NCBI GenBank assembly: GCA_027621915.1
Contig: JAQCAD010000026.1
Span: 1-43,090 of the forward strand
Origin: Pseudomonadota bacterium
GTDB lineage: Bacteria > Pseudomonadota > Gammaproteobacteria > Steroidobacterales > Woeseiaceae
Direction of reading: 5' to 3'
DNA length: 43,090 nucleotides
The notes under the pieces are model-generated. The model ran no database searches and had not been told where the DNA came from. It saw only the letters and a list, made by a program, of their open reading frames with translations. Positions 1 through 11,200 of this stretch are shown here, in pieces (the first letter of the stretch is position 1; every line of letters starts with the position of its first letter). Position numbers and translations under genes: made by a program.

Positions 1-73
1 TGGTCTGCGCTTTGCGATCCGGGAGGGTGGCAGAACCGTAGGTGCCGGCGTCGTAGCAAAAATTATTGAGTAG
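1..73 (+). CDS. tufB: Elongation factor Tu, 3' end only (first tuf copy)
   Basis: This is the last 23 codons and stop (TAG) of an elongation factor Tu gene; the rest lies upstream of the window. EF-Tu delivers aminoacyl-tRNA to the ribosome. Bases 1-69 are identical to 17033-17101, the end of the complete tuf gene in this window, and the two differ only in the last Glu codon (GAG against GAA) and the stop codon (TAG against TAA). The flanks diverge straight afterwards. Two tuf genes, one before secE and one in the str operon, are normal for gammaproteobacteria, and such identity usually reflects gene conversion. The tufB name rests on position next to tRNA-Trp and secE. Confidence 0.93.
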   Translation, partial: GLRFAIREGGRTVGAGVVAKIIE

Positions 74-131
74 AGAAAATAACCTCGTCAACTCAAGCTT
101 TATCGAGGCGACAAAAAGTGCATGACGCGAA

Positions 132-207
132 AGGCCAGTAGCTCAATTGGCAGAGCGGCGGTCTCCAAAACCGCAGGTTGGGGGTTCGATTCCCTCCTGG
201 CCTGCCA
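132..207 (+). tRNA. trnW: tRNA-Trp (anticodon CCA)
   Basis: A complete cloverleaf can be drawn. The acceptor strand AGGCCAG (132-138) pairs with CTGGCCT (197-203), followed by discriminator G204 and an encoded CCA end (205-207). The anticodon stem GCGGT/ACCGC encloses the loop CTCCAAA with anticodon CCA, which reads UGG (Trp). The T arm contains GGTTCGATTCC-type sequence. It sits between tufB and secE, a common proteobacterial position, and is probably processed from a tufB-tRNA-secE-nusG transcript. Confidence 0.97.
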
Positions 208-397
208 AGCACGGGGTCACGTAATGATTTCGATTGGCAGAGGAGATGAAAACTGTCGTCTCCGATGTTGAAAGGACGATTGGCACGGTGGTTTTAGATG
301 CAGCAAGCGATCGAGGGCATTAGCGATGCTGGGGCTCTTGTTGAAAATTAGCGGAAAGCCGCAAAGTTGAACGAAGAAACAGGAAGGTAAGTTAGCA

Positions 398-772
398 GTG
401 TCTACAACAACGCAGGAACCCGGCCAGTCGGGAGTGCTCGATACGATAAAACTGTTGATCGCAACAGGTATTCTCGTGGGCGGCCTGTATGGATATTACT
501 ACCTTGTAGAGGTCTCCCTGCCGCTTCGGGTTCTTCTCGTGTTGGGTGGGTTAATCGCTGGTGTAACAGTCGCGATGACCAGCACCCAGGGTCAGCGGTT
601 GTGGGCATTTATCCAGGGATCACGGGTAGAGATTCGCAAGGTAATCTGGCCGACAAAACAGGAAACGACTCAAACTGCGATCGCCGTATTCATTTTTACA
701 TTCATTATGGCAATGTTTTTTTGGGGGCTGGATTCGGGATTACTCTGGCTGACTCGTCGACTAGTCGGTTAG
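398..772 (+). CDS. secE: Preprotein translocase subunit SecE
   Basis: SecE is the essential clamp subunit of the SecYEG channel in the inner membrane. The 124-residue product has three hydrophobic segments (about 17-36, 42-60 and 93-117), as in the three-helix SecE of gammaproteobacteria. The conserved amphipathic stretch RKVIWPT (residues 80-86) precedes the last helix and is the family signature. The GTG start at 398 follows AGGAAGG by about ten bases. It lies 190 bases after tRNA-Trp and 38 bases before nusG, the standard arrangement. Its partner SecY is encoded about 27 kb downstream. Confidence 0.96.
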   Translation: MSTTTQEPGQSGVLDTIKLLIATGILVGGLYGYYYLVEVSLPLRVLLVLGGLIAGVTVAMTSTQGQRLWAFIQGSRVEIRKVIWPTKQETTQTAIAVFIFTFIMAMFFWGLDSGLLWLTRRLVG

Positions 773-810
773 ATCGACAGAACGTTATAAGGATTTTAGG
801 GGAAGAGCGG

Positions 811-1344
811 GTGGCACAGCGCTGGTACATAGTCCATGCCTATTCCAATTTTGAGCATAAGGTGAAGTCCTCGCTCGAAGAACGCATCAAGCTGATGGGT
901 TTGGAAGATAAGTTTGGCGATATTCTTATCCCGACCGAAGAAGTGGTCGAGATGAAAGAGGGGCAGAAAAGGCGCAGTGAGCGCAAGTTCTTCCCCGGCT
1001 ATGTCCTCGTTCAAATGGAGATGGACGATGAGACGTGGCACCTTGTAAAAGAAGTGCCTAAGGTGCTCGGTTTTATTGGTGGTTCGAGTGACAAACCCGC
1101 ACCTATAACCGAAAAAGAAGCAAACCAAATTTTGAACCGGGTTCAGGAAGGTGTCGATAAGCCACGGCCGAAAGTCCTTTTCGAACCGGGAGAAGTAGTG
1201 CGGGTTATTGACGGTCCATTTAATGATTTCAGCTGCGTCGTTGAGCAAGTGAATTATGAGAAAAGTCGCCTGCAAGTCGCAGTACAGATTTTAGGGCGGT
1301 CGACACCTGTCGAGCTGGATTTCAGCCAGGTCGAAAAAGGCTAA
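811..1344 (+). CDS. nusG: Transcription elongation and antitermination factor NusG
   Basis: NusG binds the RNA polymerase clamp, suppresses pausing, and links polymerase to Rho or to ribosomal protein S10. The GTG start at 811, behind a GGGGAAGAG ribosome-binding site, gives a 177-residue protein close to the 181 of E. coli. The open frame extends upstream to 601, but that stretch overlaps secE and is not conserved. The N-terminal NGN domain (about 3-110) starts [12 protein letters not shown] and contains [11 protein letters not shown] linker leads to the KOW domain (about 125-177) with [14 protein letters not shown]. It is co-transcribed with secE. Confidence 0.97.
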   Translation: MAQRWYIVHAYSNFEHKVKSSLEERIKLMGLEDKFGDILIPTEEVVEMKEGQKRRSERKFFPGYVLVQMEMDDETWHLVKEVPKVLGFIGGSSDKPAPITEKEANQILNRVQEGVDKPRPKVLFEPGEVVRVIDGPFNDFSCVVEQVNYEKSRLQVAVQILGRSTPVELDFSQVEKG

Positions 1345-1456
1345 GGAAGCGCAGATAAACACGTCATCGTGAGGCGTCCGAAGCACGACGAAGCGAACTT
1401 TTAATCTCGTCATTTCGTTAAAAGGTCGCAATGATGTTGGTACTTTTGGAAAACAC

Positions 1457-1491
1457 TGGGGAGCTCTAACAAAGCGCTTGCACCCAAGAGG
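1457..1491 (+). promoter_or_regulatory. Probable L1-binding leader site before rplK
   Basis: The rplK leader holds TGGG (1457-1460) pairing with CCCA (1483-1486) around a GAGC element, followed by the AGAGG ribosome-binding site at 1487-1491. In gammaproteobacteria L1 represses its own operon by binding a short helix with this look just before rplK. The assignment rests on position and the GGGAGC...CCCA pattern. It was not checked against a covariance model. Confidence 0.5.
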
Positions 1492-1502
1492 TAATTTATA
1501 AA

Positions 1503-1937
1503 ATGGCTAAGAAAGTTACTGGCTACATAAAACTGCAGGTACCTGCAGGCCAGGCAAACCCAAGTCCGCCAGTGGGCCCGGCTCTGGGTCAGCACGGCGT
1601 GAACATAATGGAGTTCTGTAAGGCGTTTAACGCTGAAACTCAAGGTATCGAGCCCGGATTGCCAATCCCCGTAATCATCACTGTCTACAGTGATCGTAGT
1701 TTTACGTTTATCAAGAAGACGCCGCCTGCGGCAGTGCTTCTGCGTAAAGCGGCCGGTCTCAAGAAGGGTTCAGGAACACCGAATACCGTCAAGGTTGGCA
1801 GGGTAAATCGCTCGCAACTCGAGGAGATTGCGACGTCCAAGATGCCGGATCTGACGGCGGCAGATATGGATGCGGCTGTTCGAACGATTGCTGGAACTGC
1901 CCGTAGTATGGGAATTGACACGGAGGGTGTGAATTAA
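1503..1937 (+). CDS. rplK: 50S ribosomal protein L11
   Basis: L11 forms the GTPase-associated centre with 23S rRNA helices 43/44 and is needed for RelA activation by uncharged tRNA. The 144-residue product starts [20 protein letters not shown] and has the proline-rich N-terminal domain ([15 protein letters not shown] near residues 20-35) followed by the RNA-binding C-terminal domain ending GIDTEGVN. Length matches the family (about 142). The ribosome-binding site AGAGG is 11 bases upstream of the ATG. The stop codon shares one base with the rplA start, so the two are translationally coupled, as expected for L1 autoregulation. Confidence 0.98.
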   Translation: MAKKVTGYIKLQVPAGQANPSPPVGPALGQHGVNIMEFCKAFNAETQGIEPGLPIPVIITVYSDRSFTFIKKTPPAAVLLRKAAGLKKGSGTPNTVKVGRVNRSQLEEIATSKMPDLTAADMDAAVRTIAGTARSMGIDTEGVN

Positions 1938-2632
1938 TGGCTGCCCTGACCAAACGCAATAAGATTGCGCGTGAGAAAATCGATTCGACTACGGTATATG
2001 CAATTGATGATGCGCTGGGTCTCGTCAAAGAGCTAGCGACGGCGAAATTTCCGGAAAGCATCGATGTGGCCGTGAACCTCGGTGTCGATCCTCGTAAGTC
2101 TGATCAGGTGGTGCGAGGTTCGACCGTATTGCCCAATGGCACGGGAAAGACCGTTCGGGTTGCGGTTTTCGCCCAGGGTGAAAATGCTGAAAAAGCAAAA
2201 GCGGCTGGTGCAGATATCGTGGGATTTGAAGATCTTGCTGAGTCCGTGAAGGGCGGCGAAATGAATTTCGACGTTGTTATCGCGACGCCAGATGCAATGC
2301 GAGTGGTTGGTACGCTCGGCCAGATACTCGGTCCTCGCGGATTGATGCCAAACCCTAAGGTTGGAACTGTAACAGCGGACGTTGTGACTGCGGTTAAGAA
2401 TGCCAAAGCTGGCCAGATACGTTATCGCACAGATAAAGCAGGAATTATTCACTGCCCAATCGGTCGTGCTGATTTCGAAGTGTCAGCGTTGAAGGAAAAT
2501 CTCGGTGCGTTGCTTGCAGACCTCAAGAAGGGCAAGCCGGCATCAGCGAAAGGTATTTATATTAAAAAGTTAACTGTGTCGTCAACGATGGGCCCCGGAG
2601 TTTCCGTGGATCGAGCATCAGTCGATGCCTGA
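1937..2632 (+). CDS. rplA: 50S ribosomal protein L1
   Basis: L1 forms the mobile stalk at the ribosomal E site and represses translation of its own operon mRNA. The 231-residue protein has the typical two-domain layout: domain I (residues about 1-65 and 160-231) and the inserted domain II (about 66-159). Conserved stretches include [28 protein letters not shown] and the C-terminal STMGPGV. The start overlaps the rplK stop in a TAATG junction. A 334-base leader region separates it from rplJ. Confidence 0.98.
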   Translation: MAALTKRNKIAREKIDSTTVYAIDDALGLVKELATAKFPESIDVAVNLGVDPRKSDQVVRGSTVLPNGTGKTVRVAVFAQGENAEKAKAAGADIVGFEDLAESVKGGEMNFDVVIATPDAMRVVGTLGQILGPRGLMPNPKVGTVTADVVTAVKNAKAGQIRYRTDKAGIIHCPIGRADFEVSALKENLGALLADLKKGKPASAKGIYIKKLTVSSTMGPGVSVDRASVDA

Positions 2633-2754
2633 CGTTCGGGCACAGTAGTTCAGTCATATCAGGTCGGGCAATTTAAGACGCCTGAGAAAGGAACTTGTGA
2701 CTTTACCGAAGGGTGAAGTCGCAATTTAGAAGCCGGCGTGAAATCCGGTGATCG

Positions 2755-2821
2755 TCGAAGACCGTAGGTGGTCGGGTTGAATGCCGACCTTAATTAATGC
2801 CTGCGCAGATGGTGAAAACTT
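2755..2821 (+). promoter_or_regulatory. L10 leader (autoregulatory RNA for rplJL)
   Basis: The 334 bases between rplA and rplJ contain the hallmark of the L10 leader: GACCGTAGGTGGTC (from 2760) and, after CTTAATTAATG, CCTGCGCAGATGGTG (2800-2814). Both segments are conserved in the E. coli and Pseudomonas rplJ leaders, where the L10(L12)4 complex binds a kink-turn RNA and represses translation. GTCGGGTTGAATGCCGAC between them forms a local hairpin. The exact borders are approximate. The rest of the gap (2633-2754, 2822-2966) shows no gene. Confidence 0.8.
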
Positions 2822-2966
2822 GAGTCGGAGCAATCTGGCGACGGTACCACTGTCGAAAGTCGGGGCTGATCGATATCAGAGCGATCTGATCGTTGATCGA
2901 AGCGATGAAAATGGGGAGTGAGAAAATTTCTTGCTCATGTGTGTAACCGTAAGCCAGGAGAAATTC

Positions 2967-3491
2967 ATGGCACTGAGACTCGAAGACAAGAAAGCATTTG
3001 TCAAAGAGGTTAACGCGGTTGCGGGCGAATCTCTTTCTGCTGTTGCGGCGGAATATAGAGGATTGTCTGTTGCGGAAATGACGGAGTTGCGTAAAAAAGC
3101 TCGCAACGCTGGTGTGTATCTGCGTGTGATCAAAAATACGTTGGCACGCCGAGCCGTCGAAGGCACCGAATTTGAGTGTATGAAGAGCACACTCGTAGGT
3201 CCAATTCTGCTCGCGTTTTCAATGAACGACCCAGGTGCCGCTGCCAGGATTATTAAGGACTTTGCCAAAGAGCATGACGCTCTGAAGACGGTTTCGTTAT
3301 CTGCGGGCGGGCGTCTTATGCCGGCGTCTGATCTTGGAATGTTGGCCGATCTGCCAACGCTCGATCAGGCACGTGCAATGCTGCTCGGCCTGATGATGGC
3401 ACCGATGTCCAAACTGGTACGCACTCTTGCTGAGCCTCCGGCAATGCTCGCACGGACACTCTCCGCGCGGGCCAGCCAGGAAGCAGTGTAG
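2967..3491 (+). CDS. rplJ: 50S ribosomal protein L10
   Basis: L10 anchors the L7/L12 dimers to form the ribosomal stalk and represses its own mRNA. The ATG at 2967, seven bases after CAGGAG, gives 174 residues starting MALRLEDKKAFVKEV, which matches the family start; the frame is open to 2931 but that extension is not conserved. Conserved features are the RGLSVAEMTELRKKAR segment (about 34-49) and RVIKNTLARRA. The C-terminal helix that binds L7/L12 follows. It is followed after 58 bases by rplL. Confidence 0.97.
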   Translation: MALRLEDKKAFVKEVNAVAGESLSAVAAEYRGLSVAEMTELRKKARNAGVYLRVIKNTLARRAVEGTEFECMKSTLVGPILLAFSMNDPGAAARIIKDFAKEHDALKTVSLSAGGRLMPASDLGMLADLPTLDQARAMLLGLMMAPMSKLVRTLAEPPAMLARTLSARASQEAV

Positions 3492-3549
3492 GACTGGAAA
3501 ATTTAAACTTAATTACCTGACTCAGGTTTGAAAAATTAAAGGAACGGAA

Positions 3550-3930
3550 ATGGCATTATCAAATCAGGACCTGCTCAAAGAATTGAGCGCGAAACCAATT
3601 ATGGAAGTTGTCGAGCTCGTAAAGATGCTTGAAGAGGAATGGGGCGTGTCAGCCGCAGCACCGGTCGCAGTTGCTGCTGCCGCTGGCGGTGCAGATGCCG
3701 GTGCAGCCGTGGAAGAGAAGACTGAGTTTGACGTCGTTCTTGCAAGCTTTGGCGAAAACAAGGTTGCTGTCATTAAGGCTGTCCGCACGATTACGGGACT
3801 GGGCTTGAAAGAAGCCAAGGACGCCGTCGAAGGCGCGCCGTCAGTAATCAAAGAAGCTGCATCGAAGGCTGACGCCGAAAACTTCAAGAAGCAACTTGAG
3901 GAAGCAGGCGCAAAAGTCGAGCTCAAATAA
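3550..3930 (+). CDS. rplL: 50S ribosomal protein L7/L12
   Basis: L7/L12 is the multi-copy stalk protein that recruits and activates translational GTPases. The 126-residue product has an N-terminal dimerisation domain (about 1-33), an Ala/Gly/Val-rich flexible hinge (about 34-56), and the globular C-terminal domain with [20 protein letters not shown] and [15 protein letters not shown], which contacts EF-Tu and EF-G. The ribosome-binding site is AAAGGAACGG. A 210-base spacer with strong hairpins separates it from rpoB. Confidence 0.98.
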   Translation: MALSNQDLLKELSAKPIMEVVELVKMLEEEWGVSAAAPVAVAAAAGGADAGAAVEEKTEFDVVLASFGENKVAVIKAVRTITGLGLKEAKDAVEGAPSVIKEAASKADAENFKKQLEEAGAKVELK

Positions 3931-3962
3931 GAGTTTGGCGCTGATCCTTCAGATTAGGACTG

Positions 3963-4030
3963 CGGGGGAAGCAATTCCCCCGGCGTCCGAACTGTCCGAG
4001 GCAGCCCGTGGTTTCGCCACAGGCTGCTTT
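3963..4030 (+). promoter_or_regulatory. Hairpin pair (attenuator or RNA-processing site) between rplL and rpoB
   Basis: Two perfect or nearly perfect hairpins lie in the 210-base spacer. The first is CGGGGGAA (3963-3970), loop GCAA, TTCCCCCG (3975-3982). The second is GCAGCC (4001-4006) then GTGG, loop TTTCG, CCAC, and GGCTGC (4022-4027), followed by only three T. In E. coli the same spacer holds a partial terminator and an RNase III site that set the ratio of L7/L12 to RNA polymerase beta. The same role is inferred here from position. The short T-run suggests weak termination. Confidence 0.65.
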
Positions 4031-4140
4031 GGCGCACCTGCACGATTAGTTTGTGCGGGAAAGATTTTAAAATAGCAATTATGACGATAGCTGTGCGCTT
4101 GACTGGCAGCACGCGCTATCGAAATTGAGGACATAGTCAA

Positions 4141-7100
4141 ATGGCCTATTCATTTACTGAGAAAAAGCGCATACGTAAGAATTTCGGCAAACGGCCGACG
4201 ATTCTGGAGGTGCCCTATCTCTTGTCGATCCAGCTGAACTCATACAGCAAGTTTCTGCAGGTCGACAAGGAAATAGAGAATCGCGATGACATCGGACTTC
4301 ACGCTGCATTTCGAACCGTGTTTCCAATCATTAGCTATTCCGGCAACGCAGCGCTTGAATATGTGAGCTATCGCCTGGGTGACCCTGTGTTTGACGTCAA
4401 GGAATGTCAAATGCGCGGGCTTACCTACGCTGCTCCTATTCGGGTCAAAGTCCGACTCGTTATTTACGATAAGGAAGCGAGCGGTACGCCGAAGCCGGTG
4501 AAGGACATTCGGGAGCAGGAAGTATATCTCGGCGAAATGCCGTTAATGACCGATCACGGCACCTTCGTTATTAATGGCACCGAGCGCGTTATCGTTTCGC
4601 AGTTGCATCGTTCTCCAGGCGTGTTTTTTGATCACGATAAAGGTAAGACGCACTCTTCCGGCAAACTATTGTTTTCAGCTCGAATCATTCCTTACCGAGG
4701 TTCCTGGCTCGATTTCGAGTTCGACCCCAAAGATGCAGTTTTTGCTCGAATCGACCGAAGAAGAAAATTGCCAGTCACAATTATTCTGCGGGCTCTTGGT
4801 CTGAATAATGAAGAAATGCTCGACATTTTCTTCGATAAAAATGACTTTTACTTGTCGGCCAAAGAGATTCGTATGGGTCTTGTGCCTGAGCGTCTGCGCG
4901 GCGAGACCGCCGCATTTGACGTCAAGGTCGGGCGAAAATTGATCATCGAGGAAGGCAAGCGAATCACAGCGAAGCACGTTCGGGAAATGGAAAAATCCAG
5001 CGTTGATAAGCTGATCGTTCCGATCGAGTACCTTGAAACGAAGATTCTCGCGCATGACATCGTGGATACCGAGACGGGTGAGCTTCTTGCTGCAGCAAAC
5101 ACTGAGCTTACTGTTGAGATTATTGAGCAGTTGATCGAGAAAGAGATCGGCCACATTCAGTGTTTATACGTGAATGACCTCGATCGCGGTCCTTATATTT
5201 CGAATACGTTGAATATTGATCCGTCGACCACGCGCCTCGAAGCACTGGTAGAGATCTATCGCATGATGCGCCCCGGCGAGCCCCCCACAAAAGAGGCTGC
5301 CGAGAATCTGTTTCAAAATCTATTCTTCAATACTGATCGTTACGATCTGTCAGCTGTTGGGCGTATGAAATTCAATCGTCGCGTCGGTCGTGATACGTCA
5401 GAGGGTATTGGCATTCTCGACAACGATGACATTCTCGATGTGTTGCAGACATTGATCAATATCCGCAACGGTTACGGCACCGTGGATGATATTGATCATC
5501 TTGGCAATCGACGTATTCGAAGTGTTGGCGAAATGGCAGAAAACGCATTCCGCGTCGGCCTTGTTCGTGTTGAGCGTGCAGTCAAGGAGCGTCTAACGCA
5601 GGCCGAGACTGAAGGCTTGATGCCGCAGGAAATGATCAACGCGAAACCCGTTGCCGCGGCTGTGAAAGAATTTTTCGGTTCGAGTCAGCTATCGCAGTTC
5701 ATGGATCAGAATAACCCGCTGTCAGAAGTGACGCATAAACGGCGCGTTTCGGCACTTGGACCTGGTGGCCTGACGCGTGAGCGGGCAGGTTTCGAAGTTC
5801 GTGACGTTCATCCAACTCACTACGGCCGAGTCTGCCCGATTGAGACGCCGGAAGGTCCGAATATTGGTCTGATCAACTCGCTTGCGGTATATGCGCGAAC
5901 CAACGAATACGGGTTTTTGGAGACGCCATACCGTAAGGTTGTGGATAGCAAAGCGACGTCAGATATTGAGTACTTGTCGGCCATTGAAGAGAGTCAGTAC
6001 GTAATTGCTCAGGCGAACGCAAATCTCGATAAACAGGGTCGTTTTGAGGAGGAACTTGTCGCCGTTCGGCACAAGAACGAATTTACCCTGGCCGACCCGT
6101 CTGCAATCAATTACATGGACGTATCTCCGCGACAGATCGTATCTGTCGCTGCCTCGCTGATTCCGTTCCTTGAACACGACGATGCTAACCGAGCGTTGAT
6201 GGGTTCGAATATGCAGCGCCAGGCTGTCCCAACACTTCGTTCGGAGGCTCCGCTGGTTGGTACCGGCATGGAGCGAGCAGTTGCTGTCGACTCCGGTGTA
6301 ACTGTTGTCGCGAAACGCGGTGGCTGGGTTGATTCGGTAGATGCCTCACGAATCGTCGTTCGAGTAAATGATGATGAGACAGATGCATCTGAGTCTGGTG
6401 TGGACATTTACAATCTGACCAAGTACACACGTTCGAATCAGAACACCTGCATTAACCAACGTCCGTTGGTAAAAGGTGGCGATTCGATAGCCAAAGGTGA
6501 CGTTCTTGCAGACGGTCCATCGACCAATATGGGCGAACTGGCTCTGGGCCAGAACCTGCTGGTCGCATTTATGCCCTGGAACGGCTACAACTTCGAGGAC
6601 TCGATTCTGATTTCAGAGCGCGTCCTCAAGGAAGATCGTTTTACGACCATTCACATCGAAGAGCTTTCCTGTGTTGCCCGCGACACCAAACTTGGTTCCG
6701 AAGACATCACCTCGGACATACCAAATGTTGGCGATGCTGCGTTGGCTAAGCTTGACGAATCCGGAATTGCCTTCATTGGCGCGGAAGTTAATGCTGGCGA
6801 TATTCTGGTCGGCAAGGTTACACCGAAGGGCGAAACGCAATTGACGCCGGAAGAGAAACTGTTGCGTGCGATCTTCGGTGAAAAAGCATCAGACGTTAAA
6901 GATACGTCGCTGCGTGTTCCGCCAGGTATGGATGGAACAGTAATCGACGTTCGGGTCTTTACTCGTGATGGAGTCGAAAAGGACACGCGGGCGCTCTCGA
7001 TCGAAAAGTCAGAACTCGAAGCGGTTCGTAAGGACCTTGACGATACTCTCAGGATTCTTGAAGAGGATATTTACGAGCGTGTGGAACGCATGCTGACGGG

Positions 7101-8220
7101 CAAGTTGGCGCAAGGCGGTCCGAACAAGCTGAAATCTGATAGCAAGATTACCAAGGCGTATCTGGACGAGCTACAACGAGAGCAATGGTTCGAAATCAGG
7201 TTGAAAAACGACGAGGCTAACTCGCAACTCGAAACTGCGGCAGAGCGTCTCAAAGCGCAACGCGCGGAGTTCGACCGACGTTACGACGAGAAGAAAGCCA
7301 AAATTACGGCCGGCGATGATCTCGCACCCGGCGTATTGAAGATGGTTAAGGTGTACCTGGCAGTTAAGCGGCGTATTCAGCCGGGCGACAAGATGGCTGG
7401 CCGTCACGGGAACAAGGGCGTTATTTCAACGATAGTTCCGGTTGAAGACATGCCGTACCTTGATGATGGCACGCCGATCGATATCGTTCTGAATCCGCTG
7501 GGTGTTCCCTCGCGTATGAACGTCGGGCAGGTTCTTGAAACGCATCTTGGAATGGCGGCGAAAGGTCTTGGCCACAAGATTAACGCGATGCTCCGGGCCC
7601 ATGAACCCACGGTCAAAATCCGACAGTTCCTCGATACGATCTACAACAAGACCGGAGGCAAGTCCGAGGACATCAAGTCGCTGAGCGACGTCGAAGTGCT
7701 CGAGCTCGCGGGGAATCTGGTCAATGGTGTGCCGACGGCGACTCCTGCATTTGATGGCGCGACCGAGGCTGAGATCAAGGCGCTATTGGCATTGGCGGAT
7801 CTTTCCGAGACCGGTCAATCGAGACTGACTGATGGCCGAACAGGAAAGCCGTTCGATCGTGAGGTGACGGTTGGTTATATGTACATGTTGAAACTCAACC
7901 ATCTGGTTGATGACAAGATGCATGCACGTTCGACCGGTCCTTATAGCCTTGTAACGCAGCAGCCGCTCGGTGGTAAGGCGCAATTCGGTGGTCAACGATT
8001 CGGAGAGATGGAGGTGTGGGCGCTCGAAGCTTATGGCGCTGCATATACGTTGCAGGAAATGTTGACGGTTAAATCTGACGACGTTCAGGGCCGTACCAAG
8101 ATGTACAAGAACATCGTGGATGGTGAACATGAAATGGATGCGGGTATGCCCGAGTCCTTCAATGTTCTGGTGAAAGAGATTCGTTCTCTTGGCATCAACA
8201 TTGAGCTGGAGACAGAATAA
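4141..8220 (+). CDS. rpoB: DNA-directed RNA polymerase subunit beta
   Basis: Beta forms, with beta', the catalytic cleft of RNA polymerase. At 1359 residues it is close to the 1342 of E. coli and collinear from [19 protein letters not shown] to the C-terminal LGINIELE. The rifampicin-binding region (about residues 513-545; [18 protein letters not shown] followed by VSALGPGG) has the residues of a susceptible enzyme: Q, D, S, H and R are at the positions usually mutated in resistance. The beta flap, [12 protein letters not shown] and the C-terminal clamp segment are all present. The stop overlaps the rpoC start by one base, which couples synthesis of the two large subunits. Confidence 0.99.
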   Translation: MAYSFTEKKRIRKNFGKRPTILEVPYLLSIQLNSYSKFLQVDKEIENRDDIGLHAAFRTVFPIISYSGNAALEYVSYRLGDPVFDVKECQMRGLTYAAPIRVKVRLVIYDKEASGTPKPVKDIREQEVYLGEMPLMTDHGTFVINGTERVIVSQLHRSPGVFFDHDKGKTHSSGKLLFSARIIPYRGSWLDFEFDPKDAVFARIDRRRKLPVTIILRALGLNNEEMLDIFFDKNDFYLSAKEIRMGLVPERLRGETAAFDVKVGRKLIIEEGKRITAKHVREMEKSSVDKLIVPIEYLETKILAHDIVDTETGELLAAANTELTVEIIEQLIEKEIGHIQCLYVNDLDRGPYISNTLNIDPSTTRLEALVEIYRMMRPGEPPTKEAAENLFQNLFFNTDRYDLSAVGRMKFNRRVGRDTSEGIGILDNDDILDVLQTLINIRNGYGTVDDIDHLGNRRIRSVGEMAENAFRVGLVRVERAVKERLTQAETEGLMPQEMINAKPVAAAVKEFFGSSQLSQFMDQNNPLSEVTHKRRVSALGPGGLTRERAGFEVRDVHPTHYGRVCPIETPEGPNIGLINSLAVYARTNEYGFLETPYRKVVDSKATSDIEYLSAIEESQYVIAQANANLDKQGRFEEELVAVRHKNEFTLADPSAINYMDVSPRQIVSVAASLIPFLEHDDANRALMGSNMQRQAVPTLRSEAPLVGTGMERAVAVDSGVTVVAKRGGWVDSVDASRIVVRVNDDETDASESGVDIYNLTKYTRSNQNTCINQRPLVKGGDSIAKGDVLADGPSTNMGELALGQNLLVAFMPWNGYNFEDSILISERVLKEDRFTTIHIEELSCVARDTKLGSEDITSDIPNVGDAALAKLDESGIAFIGAEVNAGDILVGKVTPKGETQLTPEEKLLRAIFGEKASDVKDTSLRVPPGMDGTVIDVRVFTRDGVEKDTRALSIEKSELEAVRKDLDDTLRILEEDIYERVERMLTGKLAQGGPNKLKSDSKITKAYLDELQREQWFEIRLKNDEANSQLETAAERLKAQRAEFDRRYDEKKAKITAGDDLAPGVLKMVKVYLAVKRRIQPGDKMAGRHGNKGVISTIVPVEDMPYLDDGTPIDIVLNPLGVPSRMNVGQVLETHLGMAAKGLGHKINAMLRAHEPTVKIRQFLDTIYNKTGGKSEDIKSLSDVEVLELAGNLVNGVPTATPAFDGATEAEIKALLALADLSETGQSRLTDGRTGKPFDREVTVGYMYMLKLNHLVDDKMHARSTGPYSLVTQQPLGGKAQFGGQRFGEMEVWALEAYGAAYTLQEMLTVKSDDVQGRTKMYKNIVDGEHEMDAGMPESFNVLVKEIRSLGINIELETE

Positions 8221-11200
8221 TGAAAGATCTTCTGAAACTTTTTAAGTACCAGAATCCGGTTGACGATTTTGATGCGATTCGCATTGGTCTGGCCTCGCCC
8301 GACATGGTCCGTTCATGGTCGTTTGGTGAGGTCAAGAAGCCGGAGACGATCAACTACAGAACCTTCAAGCCCGAGCGTGATGGCCTTTTCTGCGCGAAGA
8401 TTTTCGGGCCCATCAAGGATTATGAATGCCTGTGTGGCAAGTACAAACGGCTGAAACATCGCGGTGTAGTCTGTGAAAAGTGTGGTGTCGAGGTTACTCA
8501 GACGAAGGTCCGTCGTGAGCGCATGGCACATATCGACCTGGCTAGCCCGGTCGCGCACATCTGGTTCCTTAAATCACTGCCGTCCCGTATCGGTCTCATG
8601 CTGGATATGACGCTTCGAGAAATCGAGCGCGTTCTCTATTTTGAGGCTTTTGTCGTCGTCGAACCTGGCATGACTCCGCTGGAGCGCGGTCAGTTGATGA
8701 CCGATGAGATGTACCTCGATGCCATCGAGCAGTATGGCGATGAATTCGATGCGCGAATGGGCGCAGAGGCCGTTCGCGAAATGCTGATGACGATCGATCT
8801 TCAGCGTGAAGTGCTGCAGGTTCGAGAAGACATTGGCGCCACTAAATCCGAAACGAAGATCAAGCGACTGTCGAAACGTCTGAAGTTGCTCGAATCATTC
8901 ATTGAGTCAGGTAACAAGCCCGAGTGGATGGTAATGACGGTTCTGCCGGTGCTCCCGCCGGACCTGCGACCATTGGTGCCTTTGGATGGCGGGCGATTTG
9001 CAACCTCAGATCTCAATGACCTGTACCGTCGCGTTATTAACCGCAACAATCGCCTGCGTCGACTTCTCGAGCTTAACGCGCCTGATATCATTGTGCGCAA
9101 TGAGAAGCGCATGCTGCAGGAGTCTGTCGATGCACTTCTCGACAATGGTCGTCGCGGTCGCGCTATCACAGGCACCAACAAGCGCCCGTTGAAATCACTT
9201 GCCGACATGATCAAAGGCAAGCAGGGTCGCTTCCGCCAGAATCTGCTTGGAAAGCGTGTCGACTACTCGGGGCGTTCCGTCATCGTGGTTGGCCCGACAT
9301 TGCGATTGCACCAATGTGGCCTGCCGAAAAAAATGGCGCTTGAATTGTTCAAGCCATTCATTTTCTCCAAGCTGCAAATGCGTGGCGAGGCGACCACGAT
9401 CAAGGCTGCCAAACGTCTTGTGGAACGCGAGGGCGCCGAAGTCTGGGATATTCTCGAAGAAGTTATTCGTGAACACCCCGTCATGTTGAATCGGGCGCCA
9501 ACGCTTCACCGACTGGGTATCCAGGCGTTCGAGCCGGTATTGATCGAAGGTAAAGCGATCCAGCTTCATCCGCTCGTGTGTACCGCATTTAACGCGGACT
9601 TTGATGGCGACCAGATGGCTGTGCATGTGCCGTTGTCGATCGAAGCGCAGCTTGAAGCGCGTGCACTCATGATGTCGTCCAACAATATTCTGTCGCCTGC
9701 CAATGGTGACCCGATCATCGTTCCTTCGCAGGACGTCGTGCTGGGTCTTTATTACATGACTCGCTCTACCGTATTTGGTAAAGGTGAGGGTATGGTATTT
9801 TGTGACATTGACGAAGCACGCCGTGCTTATGAAAACGGCGTTTGCGAGTTACAAGCAAGAGTCCGGGTTCGAGTTCCCATGCATGAGCAGGATGACGAAG
9901 GCGAGATCGCGACCAGCGTGAAGCTAGTGGAAACAACCGTCGGCCGCTCATTGCTGTCGACCTTGCTTCCCAAGGGACTGAGTTTTGATCTCGTCAACCG
10001 CGACATGACCAAGAAAGCAATTTCGAATGTCATCAACGCGTGTTATCGAAACCTAGGGCTGAAGAAGACAGTAGTTTTCGCCGATCAGCTCATGTACACG
10101 GGGTTCCGCTTTGCGACGACTGCTGGTATTTCCATTGGAATCAATGACATGGTTGTACCTGAAAGCAAGGGTGCAATTCTTGCGACGGCCGAAGCGGAAG
10201 TGAAAGAAATTCAGGACCAGTATGCATCCGGTCTCGTAACGGAAGGTGAGCGCTATAACAAAGTCGTCGATATCTGGTCACGAACTAACGACCAGGTTGC
10301 CAAGGCGATGATGGATAAGCTGGGCAGTGAAACCGTCAAGGATGCGAAGGGCAATGACGTCCAGCAAGAGTCATTCAATTCCATATATATGATGGCTGAC
10401 TCTGGCGCTCGAGGTTCTGCGGCACAAATTCGCCAGCTGGCTGGTATGCGAGGCTTGATGGCCAAACCGGATGGTTCGATCATCGAAACGCCGATTACCG
10501 CAAACTTCCGCGAGGGTCTGGACGTGCTGCAGTACTTCATCTCCACTCACGGCGCTCGCAAAGGCCTGGCGGATACCGCACTCAAAACAGCTAACTCAGG
10601 TTACCTGACTCGTCGCCTGGTTGATGTTGCGCAGGATTTGGTCGTGACCGAGATTGACTGCGAAACGAGAAACGGTGTCGAGATGGCACCACTCGTTGAA
10701 GGTGGCGATATTGTTGAGCCGCTTCGCGATCGCGTTCTGGGTCGCGTGCTTGCCGAGCCGGTCTTGATTTCCGGCACCGACAAAATCGCATTTGATGCCG
10801 GTACGATGCTAGACGAAGCTGGTGTTGCTCGCCTGGAAGAGTTGTCAATTGACCACGTTGTCGTTCGCTCTCCAATTACCTGCGAAGTCCGCTACGGCGT
10901 TTGTTCTCAGTGTTATGGTCGTGACCTTGCTCGCGGAAACCGGATCAATATTGGTGAGGCGGTCGGTGTAATTGCTGCTCAATCAATTGGCGAGCCGGGA
11001 ACGCAGCTGACGATGCGTACGTTCCATATCGGTGGCGCGGCGTCTCGTTCAGCCGCTGTCAACAGCATCGAAATCAAGAACGCAGGCATAGCGAAGTTGA
11101 ATAACATCAAGACTGTCAAGCATCAGAAAGGTTATCTGGTTGCAGTGTCACGGTCTGGTGAAATTTCCGTGACCAATGAACATGGTCGCGAAAGGGAGCG